DNA of 64,000 bases. Origin: Mesocentrotus franciscanus (lineage: Eukaryota; Echinodermata; Echinoidea; Camarodonta; Strongylocentrotidae). Position numbers and translations under genes: made by a program. The stretch lies in contig CP137679.1 of assembly GCA_037976565.1 (NCBI GenBank), positions 9,779,973 through 9,843,972 of the forward strand, written 5' to 3'. The notes under the pieces are model-generated. The model had not been told where the DNA came from and made no database searches. It worked only from the letters and a program-made list of their open reading frames with translations. How positions within the stretch are numbered: position 1 is the first letter of the stretch; every line of letters starts with the position of its first letter. Positions 11,230-25,300 of the stretch are shown here, in pieces.

Positions 11230-12418
11230 CAGTAGGCTTGCGGTTGCACCATGTGAGAGAGAGGGAGGATTGGGGAGTCCTGAAAATAACTCTCGGTAAT
11301 CTTTCTTTCTTGAGTTTGTGTAGTCCTGAAAAGGACTGTTGGTATAGTCTTGAAAAAGACTGTTGGTTATCTTTCTTAGCTTATAGTTCTAAGGAGAACT
11401 AAAGCGCAAGTTGGAGAGGATGGGTGGTAGGAGTGGCTCGACGTTTCGAACAGGTTGACTATCCGTCGTTAGGAGTGGGGGGTAGCTGGCGTGCGTGAGC
11501 TTAAAGAGAAGGTTGAGTTCTGGGAAGAGGTGAAAAATAATTTGTGAGCGTTATCATTGTATTATGCAAGTGTGGAAGAACATCAGAGGAAAAATGTTCC
11601 CTGAAAAGCATGGCTCTTCAAAATGCCTTAAAATTCTAAATGTGGCATGTAACATCATAAAAATCGGGACGGATTTTTATGCCACATGTTCGTGTAGTCC
11701 CATATACATCTTTCTGTGTACAGTGCTTGTAACTTTACCAAGACTGGGCCAAATTTCTTATCATTTTAATGATTCCAGAACCTTGCAGTATACACCAATC
11801 CTTATATGCTAGATGATCAGCCTTTTCTGATCGATTCCGCAACGTTTCTTTCACAATGCAATCGCATGACCAGAACTCAACTTTATCTTTAGGTCATCTC
11901 GCCGACACAACAACGCCGTCTACGCCGGGGACACACACAGCATCTCGCCGACACCACAACGCCGCCCACGTCGGGGACACACACAGCGTCTCGCCGACAC
12001 CACACTCCACTCATGGATTCGAAGCACCCCCAAGTCCGCAACCTGGAGACTCCAGCCAAGACGGACAAGCAGCCCACCCAAGTCCACTACCCGGTGACTC
12101 AAGCCCACACGGTCACGTATAGTACCCTCACGTCCGCAACCCGGTGACCTAAGCTCGCGCACGCCAGCTATTCCCCACTCCTGACGACGGATAGTCAACC
12201 TGTTCGAAACGTCGAACCGCTATAGTTCTCCTTAGAACTATAATCTAAGAAAGATAACCAACAGTCTTTTTCAAGACTACACCAACAGTCTTTTTCAAGA
12301 CTACACCAACAGTCCTTTTCAGAACTACACACACTCAAGAAAGAAAGATTACCGAGAGTCCTTTTCAGGACTCCCTAGTCCTCCCACTCTCTCACGTGGT
12401 GCAACCGCAAGCCTACTG
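11230..12418. mobile_element. Long-inverted-repeat (foldback) DNA element, TA-flanked
   Basis: The left arm (11230 to about 11490) starts CAGTAGGCTTGCGGTTGCAC. The right arm (about 12160-12418) is its reverse complement, ending GTGCAACCGCAAGCCTACTG. TA lies outside both ends. Arms of ~260 bp share CTTTCTTTCTTGAG, GTCCTGAAAAGGACTG, GACTGTTGGTTATCTTTCTT, GTTCGACGTTTCGAA-like and GACTATCCGTCGTTAGGAG-like stretches. The middle carries the dispersed repeat at 11694-11877 and a short minisatellite. No transposase is encoded; the superfamily is not assigned. Confidence 0.8.
11895..12005. repeat. 46-bp tandem repeat, about 2.4 units, GC-rich
   Basis: Units begin CATCTCGCCGACAC at 11895, 11941 and 11987 (the last as CGTCTCGCCGACAC), each with GGGGACACACACAGC. 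It lies inside the 11230-12418 element. Confidence 0.8.
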
Positions 12419-12424
12419 TATTTG

Positions 12425-13300
12425 TTTAAAGTACAAATTAATACAAAAACATGAGGATGTAATGATGAAAATATAATAGGTTTAATACAAGTAATAATAA
12501 CAATATCGATTGGCTTTTCTTTTTTGTGACACTTGTGAAAGAGGAAGAGAGGGGTGAGAGAGCAAACGGGGAGTGAGAAAGAAAGAGTGTGTGTCAAACA
12601 GGGGAGCATGTCAATAACCGAAAAAAGAAAAAGAAACAGCATGCCTATCCCGTATGTTGCATTTCTACATAAAGCAAACACAGACATTGGTAATAACAGA
12701 AAGCATTAACTCGATATGTTAATAATTTACCTCTTTTTTTCTCTTATTCACGTCGCCTCATTCTCAACATTTACATTTCGAAAATATGATGAATTGCAAC
12801 ATAACCACTCGAAGTGCTAATAATAAAGTGAGAAAATCAGCTTCTGTTTCCATCCTCGGGCTGAAAAGCCGGAACGGACTGTTAATAATACGTTTGCAAT
12901 CAATTGGCATAATCATAAAGTAATATAAAACACAATAATCTGCCCAATCAACACCTCAGCATAATCATATTTCAAGGTTTTGCGTCATAGCTATCTTTAA
13001 TATATTCATGTGAGAGGCAATTTAGTGCCATAATCACTTCCTCCTTTATTCATTCAGCGATTTTCTTCGGCAGCAGACAGGTGGGCTTATTGACAATCTC
13101 TAATCCACTGTCTGTTTTCATATTGCAGAGCTGTAGACAAATTCCTCAACTTAGCCAGTGTCTTGGGAGTGGTTTATGAGGATCAGCAGTAAACTATACT
13201 ATACCGAAAACAAAAAAGTTTCTCCAAGCAAATTGGAATCTGCCGCATAGTCATTATTAAACAGTCAGGTTTATATGCCCATACCCATTCCGGGATCCCG
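12425..13300. other. Upstream flank of the signal-peptide exon
   Basis: AT-rich with no ORF of protein character. If 13309 is the start of the DMBT1-like gene, its 5' UTR and promoter lie here. A TTTATATGCC at about 13270 is the only TATA-like string close by, and it may simply be 5' UTR. Confidence 0.3.
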
Positions 13301-13308
13301 TTTTAAGG

Positions 13309-13381
13309 ATGGCCGATCTGAAAGGGTTTGTGTTATCCTTTCTTTTTTGTCTTCTTCTACAATGTGCTCCATCTCTACAAG
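13309..13381 (+). CDS. Signal-peptide exon, phase-1 donor
   Basis: ATG at 13309 has A at -3 and G at +4. The 24 encoded residues begin MADLKG, followed by a hydrophobic core [11 protein letters not shown] and the small residues APS, a textbook secretion signal. The exon ends CAA G followed by GTAAGA, a strong donor in phase 1, which matches the phase-1 acceptors of all downstream SRCR/CUB/linker exons. The next compatible exon found is at 41870, giving a Glu codon across the join. The link is inferred from phase, strand and protein logic; another unseen + strand gene could own this exon. Confidence 0.6.
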
Positions 13382-16300
13382 GTAAGAAATTAGGTTGGTT
13401 TTTCACTTGAAATGTGGATTGATTGTTTGAATATGGCTGATGATGTTTCATGTATCACGCTGGCACATTTTTTGCTCAAATATTAGTATGTTACAAATAA
13501 ATTATGTAAAATAATAATCATCCAAAATTGAATGAAATATTGAATGTGTAAAATCAGTATGACTGCCTCACTTTTATTATAGTTGTGCAATGTTTTACTA
13601 CTGATTGTATTTGTCCTACTTATCCATTGATATCCTATAGGTGACATAATCTACATTTAAATTTAAATTCATATTCTAAATTCAAACTTAAACCAAAATT
13701 CATATTCAAATGCAAACTCAAATTAAATTCAAATTTATATTCAAATTCAAACTCAAATTCAAATTCAAATTACCTTTCGGATCTGAATTAAAAACAATTT
13801 GATTAAAAAAAATATCACGATCGCAAAACCTTAGGGTATTTCATTAGAATTGTCCTTTAACTTTTAAAATATTCGAACTTTAAAATGACAATTTGGGTAA
13901 ATCGAACATGATTTCTGTGGGATATAAAATAGGGCAGGGGTTCTCAAAGTACAGTCTGAAGTGATTTCCTTGAAAGTTAAGAGGTCCGAAACAATGGGCA
14001 AATTTAGTTGTAATTTAATCAATGATTTACATTATGTATGTGATAATATACAAACGTGTCGTTACACGTACCTTAAATTCAAAAGTTAAGACAGTCAAAA
14101 GTGGAAGTTCTGGTATACATGTAGGGCAGGGGTTCTCAAACTGTTCCTTGACAGTCCAGATGTGATTTCCGTGAAAGCTAAAAGGTCCAAAACAATGGGC
14201 AAATTTAGTTTACTTAATCAATGACTTACATTATGTATGTGATATTTTACGTAGGCCTACGTGTCCTAACACGAACCTTGATTGCAAAAGTTAAGACAAT
14301 AAAAAGTGGAAGATCTGGTATGCATCTAGGTCAGGGGTTCTCAAAAAAATTATTGACAGACCAGGGCCCCGTTGCATAAAAATTACCATTGATGGTAACT
14401 TTACCATCAATGGCAACTACCATGGTAACAAGGCTCAACAGCCAATCAAAATCAAGGTTTCCATGTTAGTTACCATTGATGGCAAAGTTACTTTCAATGG
14501 TAAGTTTTGTGCAACGGGGCCCAGATGTGATTTCCGTGAAAGCTTAAGGTCCGAAACAATTTGCAAATTCAGTTTACTTAATAAATGATTTACATTATGT
14601 ATGTGATATTTAACATACGTGTCTTTACACGTACCTTAATTTCAAGAGTTAGGATAGTCAAAAGTGGAAGTTCTGGAACGCATTGAAGCAAATTTTCAAA
14701 CAATCTACTCCTAAAATTAACTGTAATGGCACTTATATACTGGAGAAAGTTAGACTTGTTTTAAACTTTTAGTTCTATATCAGATCTAAGGGGAATTGTT
14801 TGTTGACGCTAAGCAGCATTCATGGTATCCTTTGGTCAAAATTTAATAAATTTGGTATCAAAAGATAGAGGGTCGGGTAGATTCTACTCCAGACCCTTTT
14901 AGGATTAAAAATATCACGGATCCCCCTTTAACAGATTGCTCGCGTCCCATCCAGGTTCCAACAATAAACCCGGATCAAGCGAATTACGCACCGCGGTGGT
15001 ACGCAGGGTTATGTTTTACATGTTATTTAGCTTCAAACGGTTCGACCTATTCTTACTGTTACTCAGGATCGCCCGACTACTGGTCCCCTGCGATGTGTTA
15101 TTGCATGTCATAGTAGTATTAAAGAGCAGCAATGGCGAACGATTGTCGCTGAAATCCTGAAATCGTTTCTTAGATTGCTTTTCCCTAAAAAAAATTACCA
15201 TGAGACATCGAGCTACATAGAACTATGATCGATAAACATGATATTGTCTTGAAAACGGTCAGAAAACATCGGAACTAGAATGGATAAGAGATAAGGAGGT
15301 CATGTTAACAAGTGCATTTTGTCCATGTTAATCGTCTAGTACCAAATACCCAAGCAAAACGAGCCAGATGCAAATAAAGGTAACCCTAAAGACATTAATT
15401 TATGACATATTGTCTATTGTCATGATTTGTATTCTGTACTTATTTATTTATCCTTTTTTATTTTATTCAAGTTATATATTTTAATGTTTCCTTGTATTGA
15501 TAAGGTTCATTTATTTTAATTTTTTGGAGGGGGTGTGGTTAAAAAAAAAAGATTCAACATTCCGTTTTCATGGCAACGGTCTTATTTTGTTACTTGAAAT
15601 GAATCAAATTTTAATCATAATCAAACAAACATCTGAAGTTATTAGATGCTTATCATTTGCTTCATGTTGTTGAAAATCATAATATTCCCAACAAAATTCC
15701 AATACTTCTTGATTCATTTTCATTATAACAGTCCAGCGCTCACGTCCTTCAAATACATTATGGCAACCAGACAGATCATTATACCAGGGTCATAGAAAAC
15801 AGAAATTAATTATTTGAAATAATGCAAACTTTATTTGATTTCATCAAAATTTAAACAACTCCATTTTGTCCATGTTAATCATCCAGAACCAAATAACCAA
15901 GCAAAACTAGAGCTAGATACAAATAAGGGTAAGCTTTAAGACAATAATTTATGACCAAATTTTCTGTCATGATTATTTTCTCTATTTATTTCTTCTTTAT
16001 ATTTTATTCTAATCTAAAATATGTCTTCTAATGTTTCTTCTTTTCTCTTGATAATATTTCAGCGACGAGTTGAGAGTTTTGGTAGACATTTTGGGTGTAT
16101 TATAGCAATAAATCCTAGGCACATGACGTATTGCAAAAGATAGTTATGACAAGAAGAAGAATAAAAACAATGATAAGAATAATAACAATAATGATAATAA
16201 TTACGATATGAACTATTAAAGTCACAACACCAATAATGATAAATATAATAATGATAAAATAATTATTATTATGATACTGCTGCTATTACTACTTCTACTA

Positions 16301-19300
16301 CTAGGAAGAAGAAGATGAACAACAAGGGGAAGGAGACCAGGTACTGATGATCATTTATTTGCCATGTTATTGCCATGTAACGCTGCATAAAATGTTACCA
16401 GAGTACCGTCTTTTGTTATCAAATATTCTTCAAATAGCACTGTAGAGACGATGAACAAGGAATAATAATAAATAAGGTTGTTAGTCATGAAAATACCCAC
16501 TTCTATCTCTCTCTGCTAAATTATCCGAACAATAGAATCAACCAAGGGGGCGAAAAGCGGTCGAAAAAATGACGTCTCAGCCGATACGTGTTATAATTGG
16601 GCGGAAACTCAGCGGAATTCGTATAGTGACCCTTGTTCAAATGCGATTTACTCAATGTTTTCTTGGGTGAACATAGAACGTATTTTGGTATCATTCGAAA
16701 GGGCATTTCATTGAGGCCAGTTTGACACCATTGTCATATGCACGCAATGTACTACAAGCATTTAGCGGGCTGTAACGTAATCCATGGTAAAATCATCATT
16801 TGGGGCGATACATTTGCAATGACGTCATCAAATGTTACAAAACTTGGCAGACAGTTGTCAAGTGTACGGATACATATGTCTCCCAAGTTTCATTGACGTA
16901 GGTATAACGATCGCCATTTTTAGTAGAGCAAGTTGAAGTTATTTCACAATTTCGTGAAAACTGCAATTTGAAGGGAAATTTTCGCAAAGTCGATCAGTGA
17001 TAGAGAATATATTTTTGTATTTTGCTGGAAAGGGCATATCGTAAAGTATCGAAATTCAAAATAGTGTATGGGTTTAGCCCAGAACAATGGAGCTACGGCA
17101 AAAGAAAGAAAGCCATTTTCAGAACTTTAGAGGAGCTCTTTGTTTATGCATGACCATTACGGTTTTTAGGGGTCAACTTATAAAGAAGTTTAGAGATTTT
17201 TGACGGATTCGATTTCGGATCAAAATTTCGAGTATGAAGATTGCATTTTGAAGGTTTAGGTTATACGTCGCAGGTGAAAGAACATCCCTTGGACTATCAC
17301 GAGGAATTTGTTAGAAGTCTGCAGGATCTACACTGCAAAAACTGCGGTGTTAAATTTAACACCTATGGTGTTAAATTTAACTCTTTTAAGTACTTCATAT
17401 ATGACCCATAGAGATATATACTTAATAAGGCTAGAGTGCGGACTCGTCATACGCGCCCGTGCAATGCTCTGAGCGCGCATGGAGGGCGGTCCGCCATTAC
17501 TGAGAAGGGCAAAACTTCGAGAAATACCCGGATGTCCCATTCGAAACTGTGCTACTGATATGCAATGTGAAGCTTCATTTTGGGGGTTAATTTATCGGTT
17601 TTCGAGTATGAAACGTTATAATTGTGTATTTTGCGTAATGCATGAACCCTACTCATGCCTCAGTCATGGTGACTGGTGTGGGTCAAGATTAATTACGGGT
17701 GTTATGGTGAGGTAAAAGGGATACAAAAAGCTATTTATATTGCAGTATATATCTTCAATTTGTCTTTCTCTTTGTCATTCTATATAAGTTCGTAATTTCA
17801 TCCAAAGAAAATGGTGTTTTATTTTATACGAGTCAAGAAATATTTTTGAATAAATGAATAATTTAGACTCAGAATTAAACAAAGTTTTATGCATAAGGGC
17901 CCATGTCTTCTAATTCAGTTATTGGGACCTGCAGGAACATAAGAGCCAGGGTAATTATTGATTTAAAACGCTTTAAAGGTAATATATTCATTTTATGTTT
18001 ATGGCTATTATAAACAGATTGATAGTAATGATACTTATAGATTTAGGATAGAGATGGGTACGTAGATACAGTAGCTAGACACATAAATAGATGAATAGAT
18101 AGATAGAATATAGAAGGATAGGTAGATAACGGAAATGCAGATATAGGACGATACTGAAGATAGGAAGAGGGGGAAGGAAAGAATTATACACATTTATTTA
18201 AGAAAATTATGTTATTTACTCATCAAATCATTCATTCAATCATTCATTCATCCATCCTTCCAAACATTCTTTTTCTTCTTCTATCACTCATTTTATATCA
18301 AATTCACACCTTATGTATTTCACCTATTCTCTAGAAAATCTCTATTAATGTCTGAAAGAATAATTCAATTCTTTGCAGTTCACTAGAAATATATATAAAT
18401 ATTCTTTAAAAACAGCTGATCATTGATGTAATAATTATTCATTCACACCACTTTTTTTCTCCATAAATAATATGCTCTTTGATACAGTGTATTTCTTATT
18501 TTCTTCATCAACCAGTTTTTAGAGAATTAACTTATGATAATTTGATTTGAAGAAAAAATGAATAAATGAACCATTTATTACCACATGTGTGTTGAATATT
18601 CTACAGCATAATAGGCATTTAAGTTTTGACATTTTATCGAACATATATACTGCTATAATACATCACAATTGGAAGGACAGACATTGCAAAAACAACATCT
18701 CAGATTTTAGCCCCAAATTTCCTAATTACAAAGACATTTCATCGAGTAATACATGTACCAGTATGCAAACCAGAAATAGTAATTGAGCATATATATTCCA
18801 AGTCACCTGTATTGCTATGAAGAACTATAATTGAAGAGACTTACATCTCAGGATACTGCAATACACTATTCAGTGAAACCTCATGGTAACAAGGTCTTTT
18901 GACATCATTATTCATCAGGTATAATGATAATTTTAAAACTGATTACCCCTAAAATTTACACAGTAGATACTAGATAGCCAAAGAGTGCACAATCTTATGG
19001 GTTTACATCTAGTGACATTATTCCATATAATTGTTCTGTTATCAAATCTCTTCAAAAGAAGTTTTCCACTTTGGGCCAAAATTCAAACCTATGTACAAAA
19101 AAGATCTATGGGTGTGTATAAAGTGTGCAATAAGACAAAATTGGGGTTTTCTGTAAATGCGTTCTCTCCAAAGTTGTGTTGAAGTGGGTCAAGCTGATCT
19201 TGGCTAATGAGCTTGCTTTAGTGGACTTCCTGCAAGAGAGTCCTGGTTTTTTAATCTCTCCTCTTTCCGTTTCACCACTTTAAGCTGTTTCTTGGCATCC

Positions 19301-22300
19301 TGCAGTTGCTGTCTGGTTATCTTCAGTTTCTGATCAATTCGAATAGAAAAAGAATAGTCATGTTCTTTTGTAATGTCATAGGTTTTTTTTGGAGGCACGG
19401 GAACACTTTCGGACGTTGTACATCAGCATCAGCATCAGTGTACGCCTATACGGAAGAAGAGGTAATCCTGTTGAATCTTCCGGTCGCTTCGTCGCGTGGT
19501 GCTTGGTTTTGCTGGGAGTCTCTTCAAGCCATGGGTCTGTTTATAAAGAGGATGTCCAGGAAAGATGGTAGGCACGTACAGCACTAGGGTGTATCTCTCT
19601 TGGGTGTATTCCTGCATTACAATAAAAGCAAATGGAAACAATAATGAGTTTTTCTCATAACATGACAATTGTTCTAGTCTACTATTCATGCTATTTCATA
19701 TGATTTTTAAGACTGAAACTGGAAGCAGCTTCCAGCCAATCGCGAAGCAGTATTTCATAATGATGTCAGCAAGTCATAAGCAAATCGGATAGAAATAGTG
19801 AAGTGTGCGGTGGGCTTTCTATTTTAGTTGGCCGTTGGATAATGCCGGTGATGTGAAACATGGCAGGCTAGCCTGGCTTGGACCGAAAGCTTCAGTCTCT
19901 GATATCGACGGTTGTTCCGCTGAGATTGCATCTGGCCCCTCTGACCGCCTCTATACATATGGGGAATGTCAACAAATGTCAGTTTTATTAAAGAATGACC
20001 CATACCAGTACCAGACGGTTATTTCTGTCTAGCCTGGCTTTGCCTTTCGGGCTTTACAGTTTAGTTAAAATAGTCTATAAAGAAGTTGACATTTGATTTT
20101 TATCTTGAAATTAGATAAGACAAAATTAATAATATATTCTACTATTTCTAGACTTTTCGTTAATAGAATCAAGCTCATGGAGTTAATATTTCCGAGTTGG
20201 AATCTTATAGACTCTTGGAGTTGGAGTGGCAACTCCAGCGCAGCGGAATTTTCCCATCACCGTCCCCAGATCCTTAAGTTAACCCATGCATATGCCTGCG
20301 CCAGGCCGGCGGGCGTGGACTGGCGCGCTCCGCAGCTGCAGGGACGTTAGCTGCGGTGGCTTGTCATGAGACAATACCCGAGTACAGTCACTGATAAACT
20401 ACATTTTTAGCTCTAAAATCCCCTTAATAATCAACATAACATTAAGAAGAACTTACTTGTGAAAGAATATGCAGTTCCCTTTCTTTCTTCAGTTCGAACA
20501 ACCAAATGCAACGCACGAACCTGGCTTCTCCTATTTTTTCCCCATATGTTGTGCACAGTATCTTGTCGGGTCGTTCGTTTTTCTGCCCTCCTTAGTAATG
20601 GCGGCCAAGGCTCCAGGTCGGCGCAGCAATTTGAGCGAGTACGCCCTCTAGTGTTAGTAAGTATATATCTCTATGATATGACCACACTATGTGGTGTTAA
20701 ACAACACCATAAATTGGAATCAAATTCACTTTAACACTCTTCTGGTGTTAATAATCAACACCAAAGTTAGGTGTTGAAGGTTAATTGTCTTACACTAGTT
20801 CTGGAATTAATTTACAACTCCAAACTTCGGTGTTGATATGCTCCAACACTCTCAAAGTGTTACCATTCAACACCACTTTTGCATTTGGCATGAACACTCA
20901 TGGTGTTAAATTTGATTCTGTCATGTACTTCATATCTGACCACACCAAATTGTGTTAAACAACACCATGAATTGGAATCCAATGTCTCAAAATGAATCAA
21001 AATGTACTGATTAGATACTCTAGAAAATTCACTGAAAAAATATAAACAATCAGCCAGAATGTGGATGCTTCATAAGGTAAACTTTAATACATAACCAGTT
21101 CAGTGAAGACTTTTCAATGAAAGCAGGTGTTTAGTGCCACACAACATGAGACTTATCATGCTACAAATTTAAACAATTAAACAAAAGGAACTCTTGAAGT
21201 CGAAGCATGTCATAAAGAAGAAAATTAACTTTCCCAAGATGAACTAAAATGTTACAGGCTATTTGTCCAAACATCAGTAGTTCATCAATTAAGGAACTCT
21301 TGAAGTCAAAGCATACATAAAGAAGAAAATAAAATTTCCCAAGATGAACTAAAATGTTACAGGCTATTTGTCCAAACATCAGTAGTTCATCAATTAAGGA
21401 ACTCTTGAAGTCAAAGCATACATAAAGAATAAAATAAAATTTCTCAAGATGAACTAAAATGTTACTGGCTATTTGTCCAAACATCAGTAGTTCATCAATT
21501 AAGGAACTCTTGAAGTCAAAGCATACATAAAGAAGAAAATAAAATTGCTCAAGATGAACTAAAATGTTACTGGCTATTTGTCCAAACATCAGTAGTTCAT
21601 CAATTAAGGAACTCTTGAAGTCAAAGCATACATAAAGAAGAAAATAAAATTGCTCAAGATTAACTAAAATGTTACTGGCTATTTGTCCAAACATCAGTAG
21701 TTCATCAATTAAGGAACTGTTGAAGTCAAAGCATACATAAAGAAGAAAATAAAACTTCTCAAGATGAACTAAAATGTTACTGGCTATTTGTCCAAACATC
21801 AGTAGTTTATCAATTAAGGAACTCTTGAAGTCAAAGCATACATAAATAAGAAAATAAAATTGCTCAAGATGAACTAAAATGTTATCTATTTGTCCAAACA
21901 TCGGTAGTTCATCAACATCATAACAAACCATTATCAATGACCGATAGGAAGTGCCACATATATGTATATTAACCCAGTTTGCATCATATACTTCTGTTAA
22001 CATTCCAACTCCTGGCACTTTTTGAATGGCAGCATGTGCTCTAGCATCACCTAACGTAAGCTAGACACAAAGGCCCGAATTCACAAAGGAGGTTTGAATT
22101 TTCATTAACATAACCCATGGTCTAAAATTAAACGTGACACAGTCAGAGGTCCAATATTAGATGCGCGCAAGGCAAGGTATGCTTAATTTGAGCTAATTTT
22201 ACAACATGGGTTATGTAAATGAGGGTTTAAACCATGGGTAAAATTTAGAGTGACTCGGTAACATAGTTGAAGGTTGATGAAAAAATTGCGCAATTTTTGT

Positions 22301-25300
22301 ATGAAATGTTAATTATTATATTCCTTCTACTGTACTAACCCTCTAACATGGAACAAATCCTGAAAAACACCCTCTAACAGTAAATTCTCCAAACCGTTTT
22401 TGCATGAAAATATTACATAAGACAGGCTTTTAAAAATCTGCCATCACTTGAATGTCTGGAATGGTATATAGAGCCCATTCATTGCTTTGTGACGATTTAC
22501 ATTCACCTTAAATGTAATTAAATTGTAATAATATAGTTGGGAGAATTGAGGAATCGATCAGATCAGTTTTTCCCAATTTTTATTATTAATAATGGTCTGT
22601 TTTCACTCAAACTTTTAGATTATTTTTAATTGTACATTTAGCATTGAAGTCACTACCTTAGCCCCATTTTTCTCTCATCTGAACAATGTTACCAAGTCCC
22701 TTTAAACCTCCTGAGTGAATTCGGGCCAAACAAGCTATAAACTTAAACAATGAACCAAAAGGAACTCTTGTATTCAAAACAAGTGATACATATATATGTA
22801 TACAATGCAAGTTCAAAATAATAGGCAATGGCTTACTTACGCCAAAATAGTTTCCTGACCCAAAGTACAAACAAACAAATCCTTCAAGTCTGTTAAATAC
22901 AAAAGCACATTTTCCTTTTAGTTTAGAAAGAGTGCTGCTAATCCATAAGATGCTTGAGAGGAATGACAAAAAAATTACAACCAAAAATGGACTTATTTTC
23001 TGCTCGTTGTTTGTTGTAAGTTTTAAACAAGTAAATAATGGCTGACTTATATAAACAAATTTTTAAAAATTGACAATTTTTATGCTTGTTTTAACCCTAT
23101 TTCAATAGTCAAGTAATAGCCAACTTACAAATTAGAAAAACAAACTCTGAAAGAAAACAGAAGTAGCACAATAGATTCACTTAGTTACTTAGTATTGGCT
23201 GAGATATTACCATATGAATAGATAGATTTCATTTGAAATCACTGTTATTTTGCGCTGGTTCATAACATTACGAACCCACAGAGCAAAATAACAGTGATTA
23301 ATTCCTATTGAAATCTATTTATTCGGACGGTCATATCTCAGCCAATACTTAACATATTCAATTGGTTTTCAACATTTAGACATTATTTGTTATGCTCTTT
23401 CGGAAAAAGAAGTTCAAATTTGGAAACTCATAAAATACTTTTTTCTTGATAACGTCACACTTGAACACTCTATTTGATCCTACTTAAACAAGACATGTCT
23501 GGGAGCAACATACTTTGAACAATCCTCTTTTGATAAACTTGACATGATTCCCAGTGGCTGATAGTCCACAAGTTCATTCTGACACACTACAATAAAGCAA
23601 AAAGGACGTCTGACTTGCACTGAAAATGCATGAAAATGAGAGTTGTAGAACTGTGTGTCATATACTTTAAGAAGAAAATAAACTTTCTCAAGATGAACTA
23701 AAATGTTATCTATTTGTCCAAACATCGGTAGTTCATCAACATCATACCAAACCATCATCAATGACCGATATGAAATGCCACATATATGTATATTAACCCA
23801 GTTTGCATCATATACTTCTGTTAACATTCCAACTCCTGGCACTTTTTGAATGGCAGCATGTGCTCTAGCATCACCTAAGCTAGACAGAGAGATGGATGAT
23901 CCTGGTCCAATCTCACATTCATCTAATGGCGAATTTGACTGCAACTGAAATATTTGGGCAGCCTGATGCTTCTTAGCTAGAGTTTTGCAAATATTCTTGA
24001 AATTCCGAACAGAATCAGCTATTCGACAAAAATAATCATGTTTCGACTCAAACCTCATGCACCATACATGAAGGATAGGACAAATCATCTGCACACAAGT
24101 TGGATAGTGAATCATAAAATGATGCTTAGGTAATAGTCTATGGTTTGGGAAGATTGTTTTGAAATGCCTGTGATGATCTTCAATTAGAAATCTAAGTTGA
24201 GCAATTAATCCTGGTGTTATTTTAGGAGAAAAGATTATATCCATGCAGTCTAGTAATTTCAAGAGTAGCTCCCAATATTGATTACCTTCTTCTATTTCAT
24301 GAGCAACAATGAACGAAATATTCCTAATCAAACACCAACACTGCATAGCTTTCTGTCCAATGCTATTACTAGTTGCTTGCAGTTTTATGCTTGATGGCTT
24401 ATCTCTTTTTTTCTGTAGTGCTACAGCAATTGCTAGCCACACGCTGATTTAATTCATCCAAAGTAAACAATGGAGGTTGTCTCTCCTGTGTGAAGTATTT
24501 CAGCACTAACTTCAGCTCAAATTGTACAACACCTTCTAACATGTCATGCATTATATCAACAGAATAATTATCTAAAATATGAAAATACATGCAATCATTC
24601 AATACTGAGTCTCGTTTTAATCCATACACATGTGTCGTGGCTCCAATTTGTCTCTCAAGTTCTCTTACATGGGCCTCATACGATCCTCTGCTTCGTTTTT
24701 CTATAAGATTGTTCTCTCTGAAAGTTTCTTGTGCCTGATTGCTATGTGCCATACATATGCGACACTAGTAGTTTGATGAAAAGCTCTCAACGAAGCCATA
24801 TAAGGCATTAGCTCCTAGGTTATCAGCCCTTATTTGAGTAATCGTTCCCTTTTTCCTTGTGCCATCAGGTAGTACAATACCTTCAGTGGAAAGAATGTTT
24901 ATATCAGCAACTATATGTTTCACTATTGAATCATACCCATATTTCTTTATATCTTCTGTGTGGCACAATGCAAGGAGATGTATATTTTTCATAGACGAGT
25001 TGAATTTGGGTGGCAGATTCTTCAGAACAAAGTAGAATCCTCCTATTTTATGAATATTGGTTTTAGACCCTAGGGGGTTCACAGTCTCAAAATCATCATA
25101 AAACAAATGTAATTGCAATGCATTTGGATCCTCTTGGAAGAGAGGGTTTTCCTGAAATAACTTTCCATCACAAAAATCTTTTGAAACTCCATCAGTACTG
25201 ATGTGATCGTGTGTAACAAATTCCAACACATTAGGATGCTTCATTAAAAGTTCAAGAGTCTTTAGCACAGGGATATACACAAACTTGTCTTCAACAGGAA

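Noticed and set aside
11895..12005. Regular repeats as a CRISPR-like array
   Set aside because: The genome is eukaryotic, and the units are direct tandem repeats without spacers.
11856..12198. Overlapping frames on both strands at the GC-rich centre of the foldback element
   Set aside because: They follow a 46-bp tandem repeat and the inverted arms; no conserved domain.
20459..20734. Two overlapping + strand frames near the subterminal repeats
   Set aside because: Inverted counterpart of 17410-17540 in a transposon end; no protein signature.
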